Shown here one piece after another: positions 53,224 through 62,632 of a stretch of DNA of 64,000 nucleotides. The stretch's first letter is position 1; each line of letters starts with the position of its first letter. The position numbers and the translations under genes are program-made. The notes beneath the pieces were generated by a model. That model saw only the letters and a list, made by a program, of their open reading frames with translations, made no database searches and was not told where the DNA came from. Source of the stretch: Planctomycetales bacterium (GTDB lineage Bacteria > Planctomycetota > Planctomycetia > Isosphaerales > Isosphaeraceae); assembly GCA_027452145.1 (NCBI GenBank), contig DAIDHB010000188.1, positions 1 through 64,000 of the forward strand, read 5' to 3'.

Positions 53224-54624
53224 TCAGGGACGGCCGAGGACGAACAGCTCGTCGTTCTCGTGCGTGCTGTGGGTCATCAGCTCGATGGCCTTCGAGTGCC
53301 ACTTCAGGGCCTCGGCAACGTGACCCGTCTCGGCACAGACCGCGGCCAGGCCGCCGATGTCGTGGGCCTCGTGCCAGTGCGTCAGCTCGCAGGCCCGCGT
53401 CGCCGACTCCACGGCCTTCTTGGGGTCGCGCAGACGGACGTTCGGGCAGGTCGCCAGCAACCAGGCCCGCCGCAGGTAAGCCTCGTCGAACTCGGGATTC
53501 ACCCGGATCGTCGCGTCGAAGTCGGCCAGCGCCTTGTCGAACATCTTCAGCTCGATGTAAGCCAGGGCGCGGTTGTAGTACGAGCGGGTCCGGTGGGGCG
53601 ACATCTTGATCGAGGTCGAGAAGTCGGCGATCGCCTTCGTGTAGTCCTTCTTGGCCGCCCAGGCCAACCCTCGATCCGTGTAGACGAAGGACTGCTTGCC
53701 GTCGAGCGCGATCGCGTGGTCGAAGTCGGCGATGGCGCTGTCATGCTCGCCCTTGGCCGCCCAGGCGAGGCCGCGATGATAGTAGGCCAGCACATCCTTG
53801 GCATCCAGATGGATCACCTGGTTGAAGTCGGCGATCGCCCGGTCATATTCCTTCTTTTCGGCCCAGGTCAACCCGCGGTCGTAATACGCGTAGATGTACG
53901 AGGGATCCAATCGGATCGCCTCGCTGAAATCGGCAATCGCCAGGTCGTAGAGATGCCGGCCACGACGGGCGTTGCCCCGGTTGTTGTAGAGGTTGGCGAC
54001 CTTGGGCTCGATCTCGATCGCCTTGTTGAAGTCCTCGACCGCCTTGTCGTAGTTCTTCTGCTCGAAGTGCAGAATGCCGCGGTTGTTGTAGATCCACCCC
54101 TCGCTCGGATCGAGGCGCAGCACCGCGTCATAATCGTGGAGGGCTCGCTCGACCTGGTTCCGGTCCTGCCAGAGCATCGCCCGCATCACGTACGAGAAAG
54201 CATCCTGGGCATTCTCGCGGATCCGCTCGCTGAAGAAATCCACGCCCTCGTCGATCGGGATCACGTCGTCGGCCTTCGCCCACCCGCTGAACCCGTTCCC
54301 CTCGGCGCGGACCCACAGCCACGGGCCATTCACCTGCTCGACCCGGTAGAAGTGGATCACCCGGTGACGATCGACGACCTGATCCTGGATCCGCAGCGTG
54401 AAGTCATTCGAACGCTGCACAACCCGCCGGCCGACCATGTTCTTGTGCGGCGAATCCTCGGCCACGGCGACTCTGGGGACGAGCAGCTTCAGCCCGCACA
54501 GCGCCAGGACGAGCGTCAGGCGAATCCGCCGGTTCCCCGCAGTCGTGCCGGCGGCCCGCCCTACCCCCTCCATGTCGAGATCGCCCTCAGCCCGAGCCCC
54601 CTTCCCTTCGACAGAACCAGCCAT
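53224..54624 (-). CDS. Exported eight-TPR protein with an SH3-like N-terminal domain
   Basis: 466 residues. ATG 54624 has AGGAG about nine bases upstream, which decides the start; the signal segment lies internally (RRIRLTLVLALCGLKLLV, ending VAVAEDSP). Residues about 60-115 form a small beta domain (VVQRSNDFTLRIQDQ, NGPWLWVRAEGNGFSGW), resembling an SH3b/bacterial SH3 domain. The rest holds about eight TPR units, the repeated pattern YDRGLTWAEKKEYDRAIADF, in which each unit carries W4-L7-G8-Y11-A20-F24-like positions. Probably a periplasmic protein-binding scaffold. Its partner is unknown. Confidence 0.85.
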   Translation of the reverse strand: MAGSVEGKGARAEGDLDMEGVGRAAGTTAGNRRIRLTLVLALCGLKLLVPRVAVAEDSPHKNMVGRRVVQRSNDFTLRIQDQVVDRHRVIHFYRVEQVNGPWLWVRAEGNGFSGWAKADDVIPIDEGVDFFSERIRENAQDAFSYVMRAMLWQDRNQVERALHDYDAVLRLDPSEGWIYNNRGILHFEQKNYDKAVEDFNKAIEIEPKVANLYNNRGNARRGRHLYDLAIADFSEAIRLDPSYIYAYYDRGLTWAEKKEYDRAIADFNQVIHLDAKDVLAYYHRGLAWAAKGEHDSAIADFDHAIALDGKQSFVYTDRGLAWAAKKDYTKAIADFSTSIKMSPHRTRSYYNRALAYIELKMFDKALADFDATIRVNPEFDEAYLRRAWLLATCPNVRLRDPKKAVESATRACELTHWHEAHDIGGLAAVCAETGHVAEALKWHSKAIELMTHSTHENDELFVLGRP

Positions 54625-55118
54625 CTCAACGAACTCCTGTTAAAATGCGGTCTTTACGATGAGCCAGCCATGACCAGAGCAACATGAGAGCCGAGTAGGA
54701 GAGAGATCGGGTCTCGAATTTCGCAGTATTATAACGGACCAACGCCTTCAAGGCAAAACCATCGTGACTGGCCGAGAAGGCGATTGTTCGACCGCGGTGC
54801 CCGGAAAAACTTTCGGCACCTGAACTTGCGTCACAGGACTCATCTCCGACCGAAATGGGCTTCCTGGGCCGAGCATCCATGCGTGTGTCAGGCGGGCTCC
54901 CCGGCCGGCACACTCAAGCTTTCGTTCGCCTGCCGACATATTCGGTCCAATCGTCAAATTTGTTCAAGTTGATCGACCGCCAATGACGATTTAGCCCTGA
55001 GTTCAGAGAGATCGCTGGTCGCAACTCGTCGCTAGCCGGCCGCATCCGATGAAGCACCCGACGACGCCGACTGGCCAGGGATGGTCAACGGAACTGACCA
55101 GTTTAAGAGAGGGCAAGC
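54625..55118. other. Gene-free divergent region upstream of the TPR and porin genes
   Basis: About 490 bases, rather AT-rich around 54700-54780 and 54940-54970, holding both promoters by position. A GAGAGGG lies seven bases before the porin ATG. No repeats or hairpins convinced me. Confidence 0.5.
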
Positions 55119-57299
55119 ATGGCGTCGAAGCAGAACCTCCCCGGCGTTGGGTGGGGGCGGGCGACCCTTTTTCTGGGGCTCCTCCTCGTCTGGGATGGCT
55201 GCGCGAAGGCCCAAACCACCCAGCCTGCGAGTCCTGCGTATTCAGCCGATGCAACGCCACCACAGTCTCCAGGCCCGCGTCCCGGCGCCAGCGGATCGGC
55301 TTCGGCGACGGTCGAGCGGGCCTCGAAGGATCCTTCGAGACCGGTCGCAGTAGCCACCCGGCCAGCGGCCGGCGCGACGGAAGGGCGTTCGGGATCGGCC
55401 GCAGGCGCCGAGTCCCGGCTGGAGGAACGGCTGCGGAGGATGGAAGAAGCCTACCTTCGGATGGAGGAGAGCAACCGGCGAATCCAGTCGCAGTACGACG
55501 ATCTCCAGCACCGTTACGACGATCTCTCGCGGAAGGTGACCGCCGACAGTCCGGCCCCGCGGTCGGCCTCGGCGGCAACGGCAAGGAGACTGAGCCGGGA
55601 CGGCTCGCTCGGCGTGCCCGCGGCCCGGGTCGCCGGGACGCCGGGCCGGCGGCTGGCCGACATGCTCGGCGTGCCGGACGACGGCGAGGACCAGCAGCCG
55701 ATCGTGGGACTGACCCCGCTTTTGCCGGAGGCGAGTCCCGACCAGGATCCGGGAGCTGGCGGGGCCGAGGGAACGGGCGGCCGAACTGGTCTGGATCAGC
55801 AGCCACGGAACATGCCGCCGGGGGGCGAGGGGGAAATCGGCCGAGGCAGCTTCGGCGCGGCGGGGACGGAACTCGCGCCCTACCGGTCGCGCATGGACCG
55901 GATCGGCGCCGGGGCGGAGGGCACAGGCGGCCGCAGCTACCCGGGCCAGCAGCCCACCGTCAGCGGGGCGCGGGCCCGCGGCGAGGTGGGCGCTTTCCAG
56001 CCCGAGCGCGAGGGCGAGGAGGGGCAGTCGCGGGCGCCGGGGGCCCAGGACCTCAAGCCCAAGCGATATCCCGGGAGGATCGCCTTCGGCGAGGGCCTGG
56101 AATTCACCTCCGACGACGGTGAGTTCAAGCTTCAGTTCCACAACCTCACGCAGGCCGAGTTCCGCGGGTTCGACAACCACGATCTGGGCGTCCTCAACGA
56201 CCAGTTCTTCATCCCTCGTCAACGCTGGTACTTCGTGGGCGATCTCACCAAGAAGGTCGGGTTCTACACCGTGATCAATCGCGGATACGGCTCGCTCGAC
56301 CTCCTCGATGCGTTCATCACCCTGCGGCTGAGTAACTCCTTGCGTCTGCGCGTCGGCCGCATGAAGACGCCGTATCTCTATGAATACTTCTCGATCGCCG
56401 AGGGTGACCTGATCGCCCCCGAACGATCGCTTTTCGCCACGAACATGGCGCTCAATCGCCAGATGGGCTTCATGTTCCTCGGCGAGCTCTTCAAGGATCA
56501 GCTCAGCTACGCCGTCGGCCTTTACAACGGGCCCCGCCGATCGTTCCAGGACACCAACAGCGCCAAGGACATCGTCGGCAACATCACCTGGCGGCCGTTC
56601 CTCCTGTCGGAGCGGTTCAAGGCCCTGAACTACCTGAATATCGGCGGATCCTGGGACGTGGGCTACCAGAACAACTATCCACCGCAGCCGACCTACTTCG
56701 AAACCGCCAACGACCAGACCGCCGGCACCGGGGCCGTTGGCCTCTCGCCGACGTTCCTGCATCTCAACAACAACGTCGAGGAGCTGGGTCAGCGCGTCCA
56801 GTGGGGTGCGCACCTGGTCTGGTACTACAAGAGCCTGTTCCTCATGGGCGAATACGCCGGCGCCCGCGCCGGTTACGGCCTGGTGAGCGGGAACCATTCG
56901 GTCCCGATTGACTTCAACGGCTGGCACGCCACCGCCTCGTGGTTTGTCACCGGCGAGAGCGTCACCCGCCGCGTCAACATGGTCCAGCCGATCCGCGACT
57001 TCAACTTCGACTTCCTCAAGCCGGGCGGGAAGTTCAGCCCCGGGGCCATCGAGCTCTTCGCCCGCTACAGCGCCCTGGATATCGGCCGGAATATCTTCAC
57101 TGCCGGCTTCGCCGATCCCAACCTCTGGACCAACCAGGTCTGGGCGACCGACGTCGGCCTCAACTGGTATCTGAACTTCTACACGAGGATCTACCTCGAC
57201 TGGCAGCATGCCGGATACGGCAACGAGGTCAACGTCGCGCCCGGGAAATTCACCTCGACGACGGACATCTACTGGCTCCGCTTCCAGGTGTTCTTCTGA
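55119..57299 (+). CDS. Phosphate-selective-type porin (OprP/OprO-like)
   Basis: 726 residues. Signal peptide 1-31 (LLLVWDGCAKAQ), then a Pro/Ala/Ser-rich linker and a coiled-coil region (about 100-140, RRMEEAYLRMEESNRRIQSQ) that may trimerise or reach the peptidoglycan, as in OprP-like and SLH-type porins. The barrel starts near 320 (GLEFTSDDGEFKLQFHNLTQAEFRGFDN), with RLRVGRMKTPYLYEYF and the long beta-strand pattern typical of the porin_O_P family, and ends in a terminal aromatic (LRFQVFF). The loops that select phosphate or pyrophosphate cannot be assigned. Outer-membrane location is inferred. Confidence 0.85.
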   Translation: MASKQNLPGVGWGRATLFLGLLLVWDGCAKAQTTQPASPAYSADATPPQSPGPRPGASGSASATVERASKDPSRPVAVATRPAAGATEGRSGSAAGAESRLEERLRRMEEAYLRMEESNRRIQSQYDDLQHRYDDLSRKVTADSPAPRSASAATARRLSRDGSLGVPAARVAGTPGRRLADMLGVPDDGEDQQPIVGLTPLLPEASPDQDPGAGGAEGTGGRTGLDQQPRNMPPGGEGEIGRGSFGAAGTELAPYRSRMDRIGAGAEGTGGRSYPGQQPTVSGARARGEVGAFQPEREGEEGQSRAPGAQDLKPKRYPGRIAFGEGLEFTSDDGEFKLQFHNLTQAEFRGFDNHDLGVLNDQFFIPRQRWYFVGDLTKKVGFYTVINRGYGSLDLLDAFITLRLSNSLRLRVGRMKTPYLYEYFSIAEGDLIAPERSLFATNMALNRQMGFMFLGELFKDQLSYAVGLYNGPRRSFQDTNSAKDIVGNITWRPFLLSERFKALNYLNIGGSWDVGYQNNYPPQPTYFETANDQTAGTGAVGLSPTFLHLNNNVEELGQRVQWGAHLVWYYKSLFLMGEYAGARAGYGLVSGNHSVPIDFNGWHATASWFVTGESVTRRVNMVQPIRDFNFDFLKPGGKFSPGAIELFARYSALDIGRNIFTAGFADPNLWTNQVWATDVGLNWYLNFYTRIYLDWQHAGYGNEVNVAPGKFTSTTDIYWLRFQVFF

Positions 57300-57699
57300 G
57301 ATCCTTGCAACCAGACATGTCGGCGGCTGTTCCCGATCGACGGGGGACGGTCGCCGGCCGGCGCGATCGAAACCGCGAGGACTCCGGACGACCCAGGTGA
57401 CTCGCGTTTGCTGAGCCGCAATGGCTCCCCGCGCGCGGAAAACCAGGCGACGGGATGACGTAGGATGGGCATTTCCCACCGGCGATGGCCTCGGCCGGTG
57501 GGCAATGCCCATCCTACTTTTGCCCTTGTGAGGACCCATTTGGCCCGGACTGGACCTGATCGGGAGGGTCGGCTCGGCAGAAGTCTCGCCTCATCCCAAT
57601 CCTGGGGCGGGTCGTGAACCGTCTCACTCTCAGCGCGCCGCGCTTGATTGCCGCGCACGCCCGAATGGACGCCGCCGGACGCTTCCGCTCGAAGGGCGA
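57300..57699. other. Gene-free stretch with a long hairpin
   Basis: About 400 bases between the convergent porin and flavoprotein genes. It holds the 57460-57517 palindrome. Short frames here lack any support. Confidence 0.5.
57460..57517. repeat. 24-base near-perfect palindrome, dispersed-repeat type
   Basis: Arm 57460-57483 (GTAGGATGGGCATTTCCCAC then CGGC) pairs with 57494-57517 with a single mismatch and a 10-base loop. The core TGGGCATTGCCCA-like sequence is a well-known dispersed bacterial palindrome (widespread in planctomycetes and cyanobacteria). It probably represents a non-autonomous mobile or REP-like element, and could also stop transcription of the porin gene. Confidence 0.75.
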
Positions 57700-59271
57700 T
57701 TAGAGCGCCTCGATCGCCCGGGGCACGGCGCGGCCGGCCTTCGAGTCGTCCTCGGCGGCGCCCTCGTGGTACTCGGCGTCGGTGTTAACCTTCCAGGTGT
57801 CGAACGTGCCCAGGCCGAGGATGTTCCGCGCGGCCAGCAGGGCCGTCATCATCGAGTGGTCCTGGTTGTTGTACTTGTGCATGCCGTTGCGGCCGGCCAG
57901 CTCGAGGTTCGGCAGGGTCTTCAGCCAGCCGCGGATGATGCCCAGTTGTTCCTGGTAGTGGTCGTCGTAGACCGGGTACGCCTTGGGCATCCGCACCACG
58001 CAGCCGTCGCACACCTCCGACGCCTTCGCCAGGCCGATCGCCTCGATCTCGCGGCGGCCGATCTGCACGAGCTCGTCATCGCTCCGACTCCAGAGGTCGT
58101 CCCCCTCGAAGCAGAAATACTCCAGCCCCAGGCTGGTCTTCGACGGGTCCGGCACCAGGTCGGGCGACCAGTTCTTGAAGTTCTGGATGCGCCCGACGCG
58201 CACCCCCGGCTCGTGGATGTAGATCCAGTTGTCGGGGAACGTCTCGGGGCGGTCGACGATCAGGACGACGGTGAGGAAATCGCGGTACTTGAGCGCCTCG
58301 GCGGCCTGGCGGACCTCCTCGGGTGCCGCGGGATTCATTGCGCGGATCAGCGAGCGGACCGGCAGGGTCGAGAGGAAATGCTTTCCTGAATAGCGGGTCA
58401 GCTTTCCGCTCGCGTCGGCCGACACCATCGCCGTCACGGCGGAGCCGTCGTGCTCGATGCTCACGACCTTGCGGTCGAGGTGCACGGCGCCGCCCTGGGC
58501 GCGCACGCGATCGCGGGCGGTCTCCCACATCTGGCCCGGGCCGAGCCGCGGGTACTCGAAGCGGTCGATGAGCGTCTTGATGACCTCGCCCTTGCGCGAT
58601 CGCAGGCCGCCGAACAGCGCGGCGGTCACGGCGCGGACCAGGTCGAGATCCTTGATCCGCTGCGCGGCCCAGTCGGCCGAGATGGCATTCGTGGGCATGC
58701 CCCAGAGCTTCTCGGAGTACGACTTGAAGAAGATCTCGAAGAGCACGCGGCCGAAGCGGTTAACGACCCAGTCCTCGAAGCTTCGCTCGGGGCGGATCGG
58801 CACCGCGCGGGCCTTCAGGTAGCTGGCGACGATCCGGCAGGCGCGGAAGAAGCCGAGCTTCCAGAGGGCGTCGACGGGCTTGAGCGGATAGTGGAAGAAC
58901 TTGCGGTCGTAATAGATGCGGCTGAGACGGTCGCGCGTGATGAACTGGTCGCCGAGGATCTCGCGCCAGAGCTCATTGACCTCACGGCTCTTGGAGAAGA
59001 ATCGGTGGCCGCCGATGTCGAAGCGGTAGCCCTTGTACTGGTCGGTCCGGCTGATGCCGCCGACCATGCGGGGGTCGGCCTCGAGGACGACGCACGAATG
59101 GCCGTGGCGGGTGAGCTCGTAGGCGGCGGTCAGCCCCGCGGGCCCGCCGCCGGCGATGATTGTCTCGTACGATTCGACGACCGCGACGGACGAGGGATCC
59201 TCGAGCCGGATCCAACGATGGGGGATCACCCCGGCGCGCATTGTCTCCGACTGAGGCCGCAGCTCGCCCAT
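57700..59271 (-). CDS. UDP-galactopyranose-mutase-like FAD protein
   Basis: About 523 residues from ATG 59271; the preferred start has GAGGA seven bases upstream, with alternatives at 59292 and 59241. The dinucleotide motif [20 protein letters not shown] is at the N-terminus, followed by [30 protein letters not shown], a typical UGM/amine-oxidase-superfamily substrate region. Later segments [25 protein letters not shown] and [25 protein letters not shown] are near-canonical for the UGM-like protoporphyrinogen-oxidase clan. It may make a furanosyl sugar or another surface-glycan nucleotide sugar. The substrate is not established. No UDP-galactose pathway gene is near. Confidence 0.85.
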   Translation of the reverse strand: MGELRPQSETMRAGVIPHRWIRLEDPSSVAVVESYETIIAGGGPAGLTAAYELTRHGHSCVVLEADPRMVGGISRTDQYKGYRFDIGGHRFFSKSREVNELWREILGDQFITRDRLSRIYYDRKFFHYPLKPVDALWKLGFFRACRIVASYLKARAVPIRPERSFEDWVVNRFGRVLFEIFFKSYSEKLWGMPTNAISADWAAQRIKDLDLVRAVTAALFGGLRSRKGEVIKTLIDRFEYPRLGPGQMWETARDRVRAQGGAVHLDRKVVSIEHDGSAVTAMVSADASGKLTRYSGKHFLSTLPVRSLIRAMNPAAPEEVRQAAEALKYRDFLTVVLIVDRPETFPDNWIYIHEPGVRVGRIQNFKNWSPDLVPDPSKTSLGLEYFCFEGDDLWSRSDDELVQIGRREIEAIGLAKASEVCDGCVVRMPKAYPVYDDHYQEQLGIIRGWLKTLPNLELAGRNGMHKYNNQDHSMMTALLAARNILGLGTFDTWKVNTDAEYHEGAAEDDSKAGRAVPRAIEAL

Positions 59272-59679
59272 GATCGAGTCCTCATCCTCCATGCGTCCGG
59301 GGCCGCTCCGGGTCCGCCCGCGGCGCACCCCGGCACGCAATCGCGCGGCGCCCGGATGGGACCCCCGCGCCCCGCCGGCGAACCGGTCTGGGCGCGGCCG
59401 GTCACTCCGGCGACCTTCCTCCATCCAGATCGGCCGCCGCGCCCCGCGAGTTTTGGCATAAATCCGGGGATGGGTCAACGCCGATCATCACCAGGCCGTC
59501 CGATCCGTCTTGACCCTCCCGGTCGACGGACCAAAATGTTGCGTCGCGACGTCCGGCCCCGGCGAGAATCGATCGGTCCGCCTCGGCGATGTCCGCCGGG
59601 GGGATCGTACGCCGGGACCGATCCTGGCCGAGGGACCGGCCGGATCCCGCGACGACCCCAATTCCAGGAAGGAATGGCG
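59272..59679. other. Gene-free divergent stretch
   Basis: About 400 bases between the flavoprotein and the 85-residue gene, holding both upstream regions. The ribosome site AGGAAGG at 59666-59672 belongs to the small gene. Nothing else was seen. Confidence 0.5.
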
Positions 59680-59937
59680 ATGACCTTCGACCGTTGCCAG
59701 GCGATCCTCGAGGAGCTGCGGCGCATGCAGGGCACGGACCGACCCCTGATCCGGGTGGTGGCCGGCGCCCTCGTCGTGCGGGGCCGGGTGATGTGCGAGC
59801 CCTGGGGGCGGCGCAATCCAGCCTCGCCCTTCGGCGTGCTGGTGGTCGAGCAGCCCGGGCTGACCCCCGGCCCGGCGTCGCTCGTCCAGATCGCCAGCAT
59901 CCCCGACGACGGCCTTTCGGGCATCGACGCGACCTGA
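59680..59937 (+). CDS. Small orphan protein (85 residues)
   Basis: MTFDRCQAILEELRRMQGTD then RPLIRVVAGALVVRGRVMCEPW, a helix followed by several strands, ending DDGLSGIDAT. No family is recognised. The start is fixed by AGGAAGG eight bases before ATG 59680; a second ATG at 59674 lies too close to it. Position between divergent and convergent neighbours makes it a stand-alone unit. The strand-rich part (VVAGALVVRGRVMCEPWGRR, PFGVLVVEQ) looks like a small OB or SH3-like barrel; that is an inference from hydrophobic spacing only. Confidence 0.6.
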   Translation: MTFDRCQAILEELRRMQGTDRPLIRVVAGALVVRGRVMCEPWGRRNPASPFGVLVVEQPGLTPGPASLVQIASIPDDGLSGIDAT

Positions 59938-59998
59938 GCCGACGGAAATGCGGCGCGGTCGGTCCTTCATGGGGACCGCCGCGCCAGGCCCCGTCACC

Positions 59999-62431
59999 TC
60001 AGGGCCGCCAGCCCAGCAGGTCGCGGCTGACCTTCAGCCGCTCCGCCAGGTTGACGAATGCCTCCTCGAGCGGGGGGTCCATGACGCCCGAGTCGGCCAG
60101 CCGGGCGTAGGCGTCGATCAGCCGGTTCTGCACCTGCCAGGTGTCCGGCTCGAGTCCTAACAGCACCGCGGCGCGCAGGAGGTTCTCGGCGCGCGCGGTG
60201 ATCCCCGGCAGGTCGGCATCCGGGTCGATCTCGGAGAGCGTCTGGAGAAGCGAGTCGGCGAGGGTCTTCTCCAGGAGTGCCTGCTCGGGCTGATAGCCCC
60301 AGGCGCGTCCTCGGTCGCGCAGGCGCTCGATCGCGTCGAGCGATGCGGCCTCGCCGCCGACCAGCCGGGAGATCTCATCCCGGAAGTGGCCGTCCAGGTA
60401 CGTCGAGGCCGCCGCGTGCAGCGGCTTGGGGATCGGGAAACTCAGGTGTCCCAGCCGGTTGAGCAGGTCCTCGTCGTGGTCGGCCAGCCGCTCGAACGAC
60501 CGGCGATAGTCGGCGAACCGGTCTTCCAGCAGCAGGCCGATGATCCGCCGCTGCTCGTCGCGGAACAGGTCATCCAGGCGGTGCGCCCGGCCGGGGAACT
60601 CGCGCGCGACCAGCGCGGTGATGTCGGCCATCGAGCCGGTGCGATAAGCCTGGAACAGCTCGGTACGGAAGCGGGCGAACGACTCGGCGTCGAGCCCCCC
60701 GTCGAGCACGGCGTGCAGGTCGAGGCCGCCGAAGTGCAGCACGACGAACCGCGACTCCGCCTGCTCGCGGGTCCGCGGCGAGCGGACCCGCAGCGTCCCG
60801 ACCGCCAGGTGGCCGCCGCCCCGGGTGCGCACCTCCGGGTCGATCGCCTCGATCTCGAACGCGAAGACCCGCCGAGGACCGCCGGCGTCGTGCCCGTAGA
60901 TCAGGCTGATCGCGTGGTGCGCCAGCACCCGCTCGAGGTCGACCACCGCCGGTCGGACCAGCCGCTCCCAGACCGCCCGGCCGTCGCGGATCGCCGGCAC
61001 GTTGCTCGGCGCCGCGGCCAGCGTCTCGACGAACTCGGGCTCGAAGTCACGGCCGAAACGGGCCGCCAGGTCCATCGCCCGCGCCGCGTACTGGAGGCAC
61101 TGCACCGGCTCGATCCCGCTCAGCTCATCGTGAAACCAGCCGCATGACGTGTACATCAGCATGCCGACGTGCTGCATCTCCAGCATTCGCACGGCGTCGG
61201 TCACCTGGAATTCGTCCAGGTCGGGATGCCCGTGCCGGGCCAGCAGGTCGTCCAGGGCCGCATCATGGTCGTCGGCCAGCAGCACATGGATGTACGCGTC
61301 GCGGGCGGTCCACGGGTCGGGGAAGCATTCGCGCCCCCGCGTGGCGAAGAGGTGGTCGAGGTGCTCCTTGAGGCCGTCGAGCGCCTCGCGCAACGGGCCG
61401 CGCCATGCCTGCCGCCAGTCGCCGCGGAACCGGCAGCCGCAGTCCGACCGCCACCGCTCGATGCCGTGCGCGCAGCTCCACGAACTGTTGTCGTGGATCT
61501 GGGCTTCCCACTCCGGCGGGTGTAGCTCCAGGAATTCGCCGTAGTTCGTCAGCCGGACGTCCGGGTGCTGCGCCAGCCGATCCAGCGCGTAGCCCAGGGC
61601 CATGTCGCCATGCGGGTGGTGGTGGCCGTAGGACTCGCCGTCGGTGGCGATGTGCATGAGCTGTGCGTGCTCGCGACCGTCGTCGAATCCCTCGAAGATC
61701 CGGTTGAGGAACCGCTCGCCGTCGTCCAGCAGACGCCGGAACGCCACGTCCTGCGAGACGTTCCCGTCGTAGAAGAACAGCACAATCGACCGCCCCGACG
61801 GCAGCCGGCACAGGTATGCCCGCGACGGGTCGATCCCGTCGGGGATCTCCTCCCAGTGTTTTGTCCCCAGCCGCCGCCATCGCCGCGCCTGCCGCGGCGC
61901 GAGGATCGTGAACCGAATCCCCGCCTCCGCCAGGACCTCCAGCGTCTCGGTGTCCACGGCCGTCTCGGCCAGCCACATCCCCTCCGGCAGCCGGCCGAAC
62001 CTGCGGCGGAAATCGGCGACCCCCCACAGGACCTGGGTCTCCTTGTCGCGGCGGCTGGCGAGCGGCATAATGATGTGATTGTAGTTCTGCGCAAGCGCGT
62101 TGCCGTGCCCGCCGCGGCGCTCGCGGCTCAGGCGGTCGGCCTCGACGATGCCGCGATGGACCTCGGGCGCGTGCTCGTCGATCCACTGGAGGAGCGTCGG
62201 GCCGAAATTGAAGCTCATCCAGGCATAGTTGTTCAGCAGGTGGACGATCCGGCCGTCGCCATCCAGCAGGCGGCAGCGGGTATTGGGCGCGTAGCACTCG
62301 CGGGTGATCCGCTCGTTCCAGTCGTGGAACGGCGAGGCGGAGTCCTCGACCTCAACCACTCCCAACCAGGGGTTCTCGCGCGACGGCTGGTAGAAATGGC
62401 CGTGGATGCAGACGTATCGCGGATGGGGCAT
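59999..62431 (-). CDS. GH57-family glycoside hydrolase with DUF3536 C-terminus
   Basis: 810 residues from ATG 62431 (upstream GAGGGAA); an in-frame leader to 62554 is rejected. The N-terminal GH57 (beta/alpha)7 barrel starts VCIHGHFYQPSRENPW and has the catalytic nucleophile region GMWLAETAVD (Glu156) and the DGESYGHHHPHG segment with the acid/base Asp. The long DUF3536-like C-terminus (about 400-810) contains HAISLIYGH and helical stretches (FLRxxL-like, ERLKVSRDLLGWRP). GH57 members cleave or branch alpha-glucans such as glycogen; a branching or amylase role is possible but unproven. It is cytoplasmic by the lack of a signal peptide. Confidence 0.9.
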   Translation of the reverse strand: MPHPRYVCIHGHFYQPSRENPWLGVVEVEDSASPFHDWNERITRECYAPNTRCRLLDGDGRIVHLLNNYAWMSFNFGPTLLQWIDEHAPEVHRGIVEADRLSRERRGGHGNALAQNYNHIIMPLASRRDKETQVLWGVADFRRRFGRLPEGMWLAETAVDTETLEVLAEAGIRFTILAPRQARRWRRLGTKHWEEIPDGIDPSRAYLCRLPSGRSIVLFFYDGNVSQDVAFRRLLDDGERFLNRIFEGFDDGREHAQLMHIATDGESYGHHHPHGDMALGYALDRLAQHPDVRLTNYGEFLELHPPEWEAQIHDNSSWSCAHGIERWRSDCGCRFRGDWRQAWRGPLREALDGLKEHLDHLFATRGRECFPDPWTARDAYIHVLLADDHDAALDDLLARHGHPDLDEFQVTDAVRMLEMQHVGMLMYTSCGWFHDELSGIEPVQCLQYAARAMDLAARFGRDFEPEFVETLAAAPSNVPAIRDGRAVWERLVRPAVVDLERVLAHHAISLIYGHDAGGPRRVFAFEIEAIDPEVRTRGGGHLAVGTLRVRSPRTREQAESRFVVLHFGGLDLHAVLDGGLDAESFARFRTELFQAYRTGSMADITALVAREFPGRAHRLDDLFRDEQRRIIGLLLEDRFADYRRSFERLADHDEDLLNRLGHLSFPIPKPLHAAASTYLDGHFRDEISRLVGGEAASLDAIERLRDRGRAWGYQPEQALLEKTLADSLLQTLSEIDPDADLPGITARAENLLRAAVLLGLEPDTWQVQNRLIDAYARLADSGVMDPPLEEAFVNLAERLKVSRDLLGWRP

Positions 62432-62632
62432 GCTTCGAATGTTCCCTCTGGTCGCGTCGTGTCGGGCCTTTGCGGGTGCTCGCAGCACACCTGCATTTTC
62501 CGGCGATGGCCCGCTCCGGCGAGGTTCACCGACCCGGCCGACCCCGAATAGCATTCAAAACCGGGATTCCAGAAGGGACCCCACATGCAATTGAAGAGGC
62601 CCCTTCGGCCGGGTCGCAATGATATCATATCC

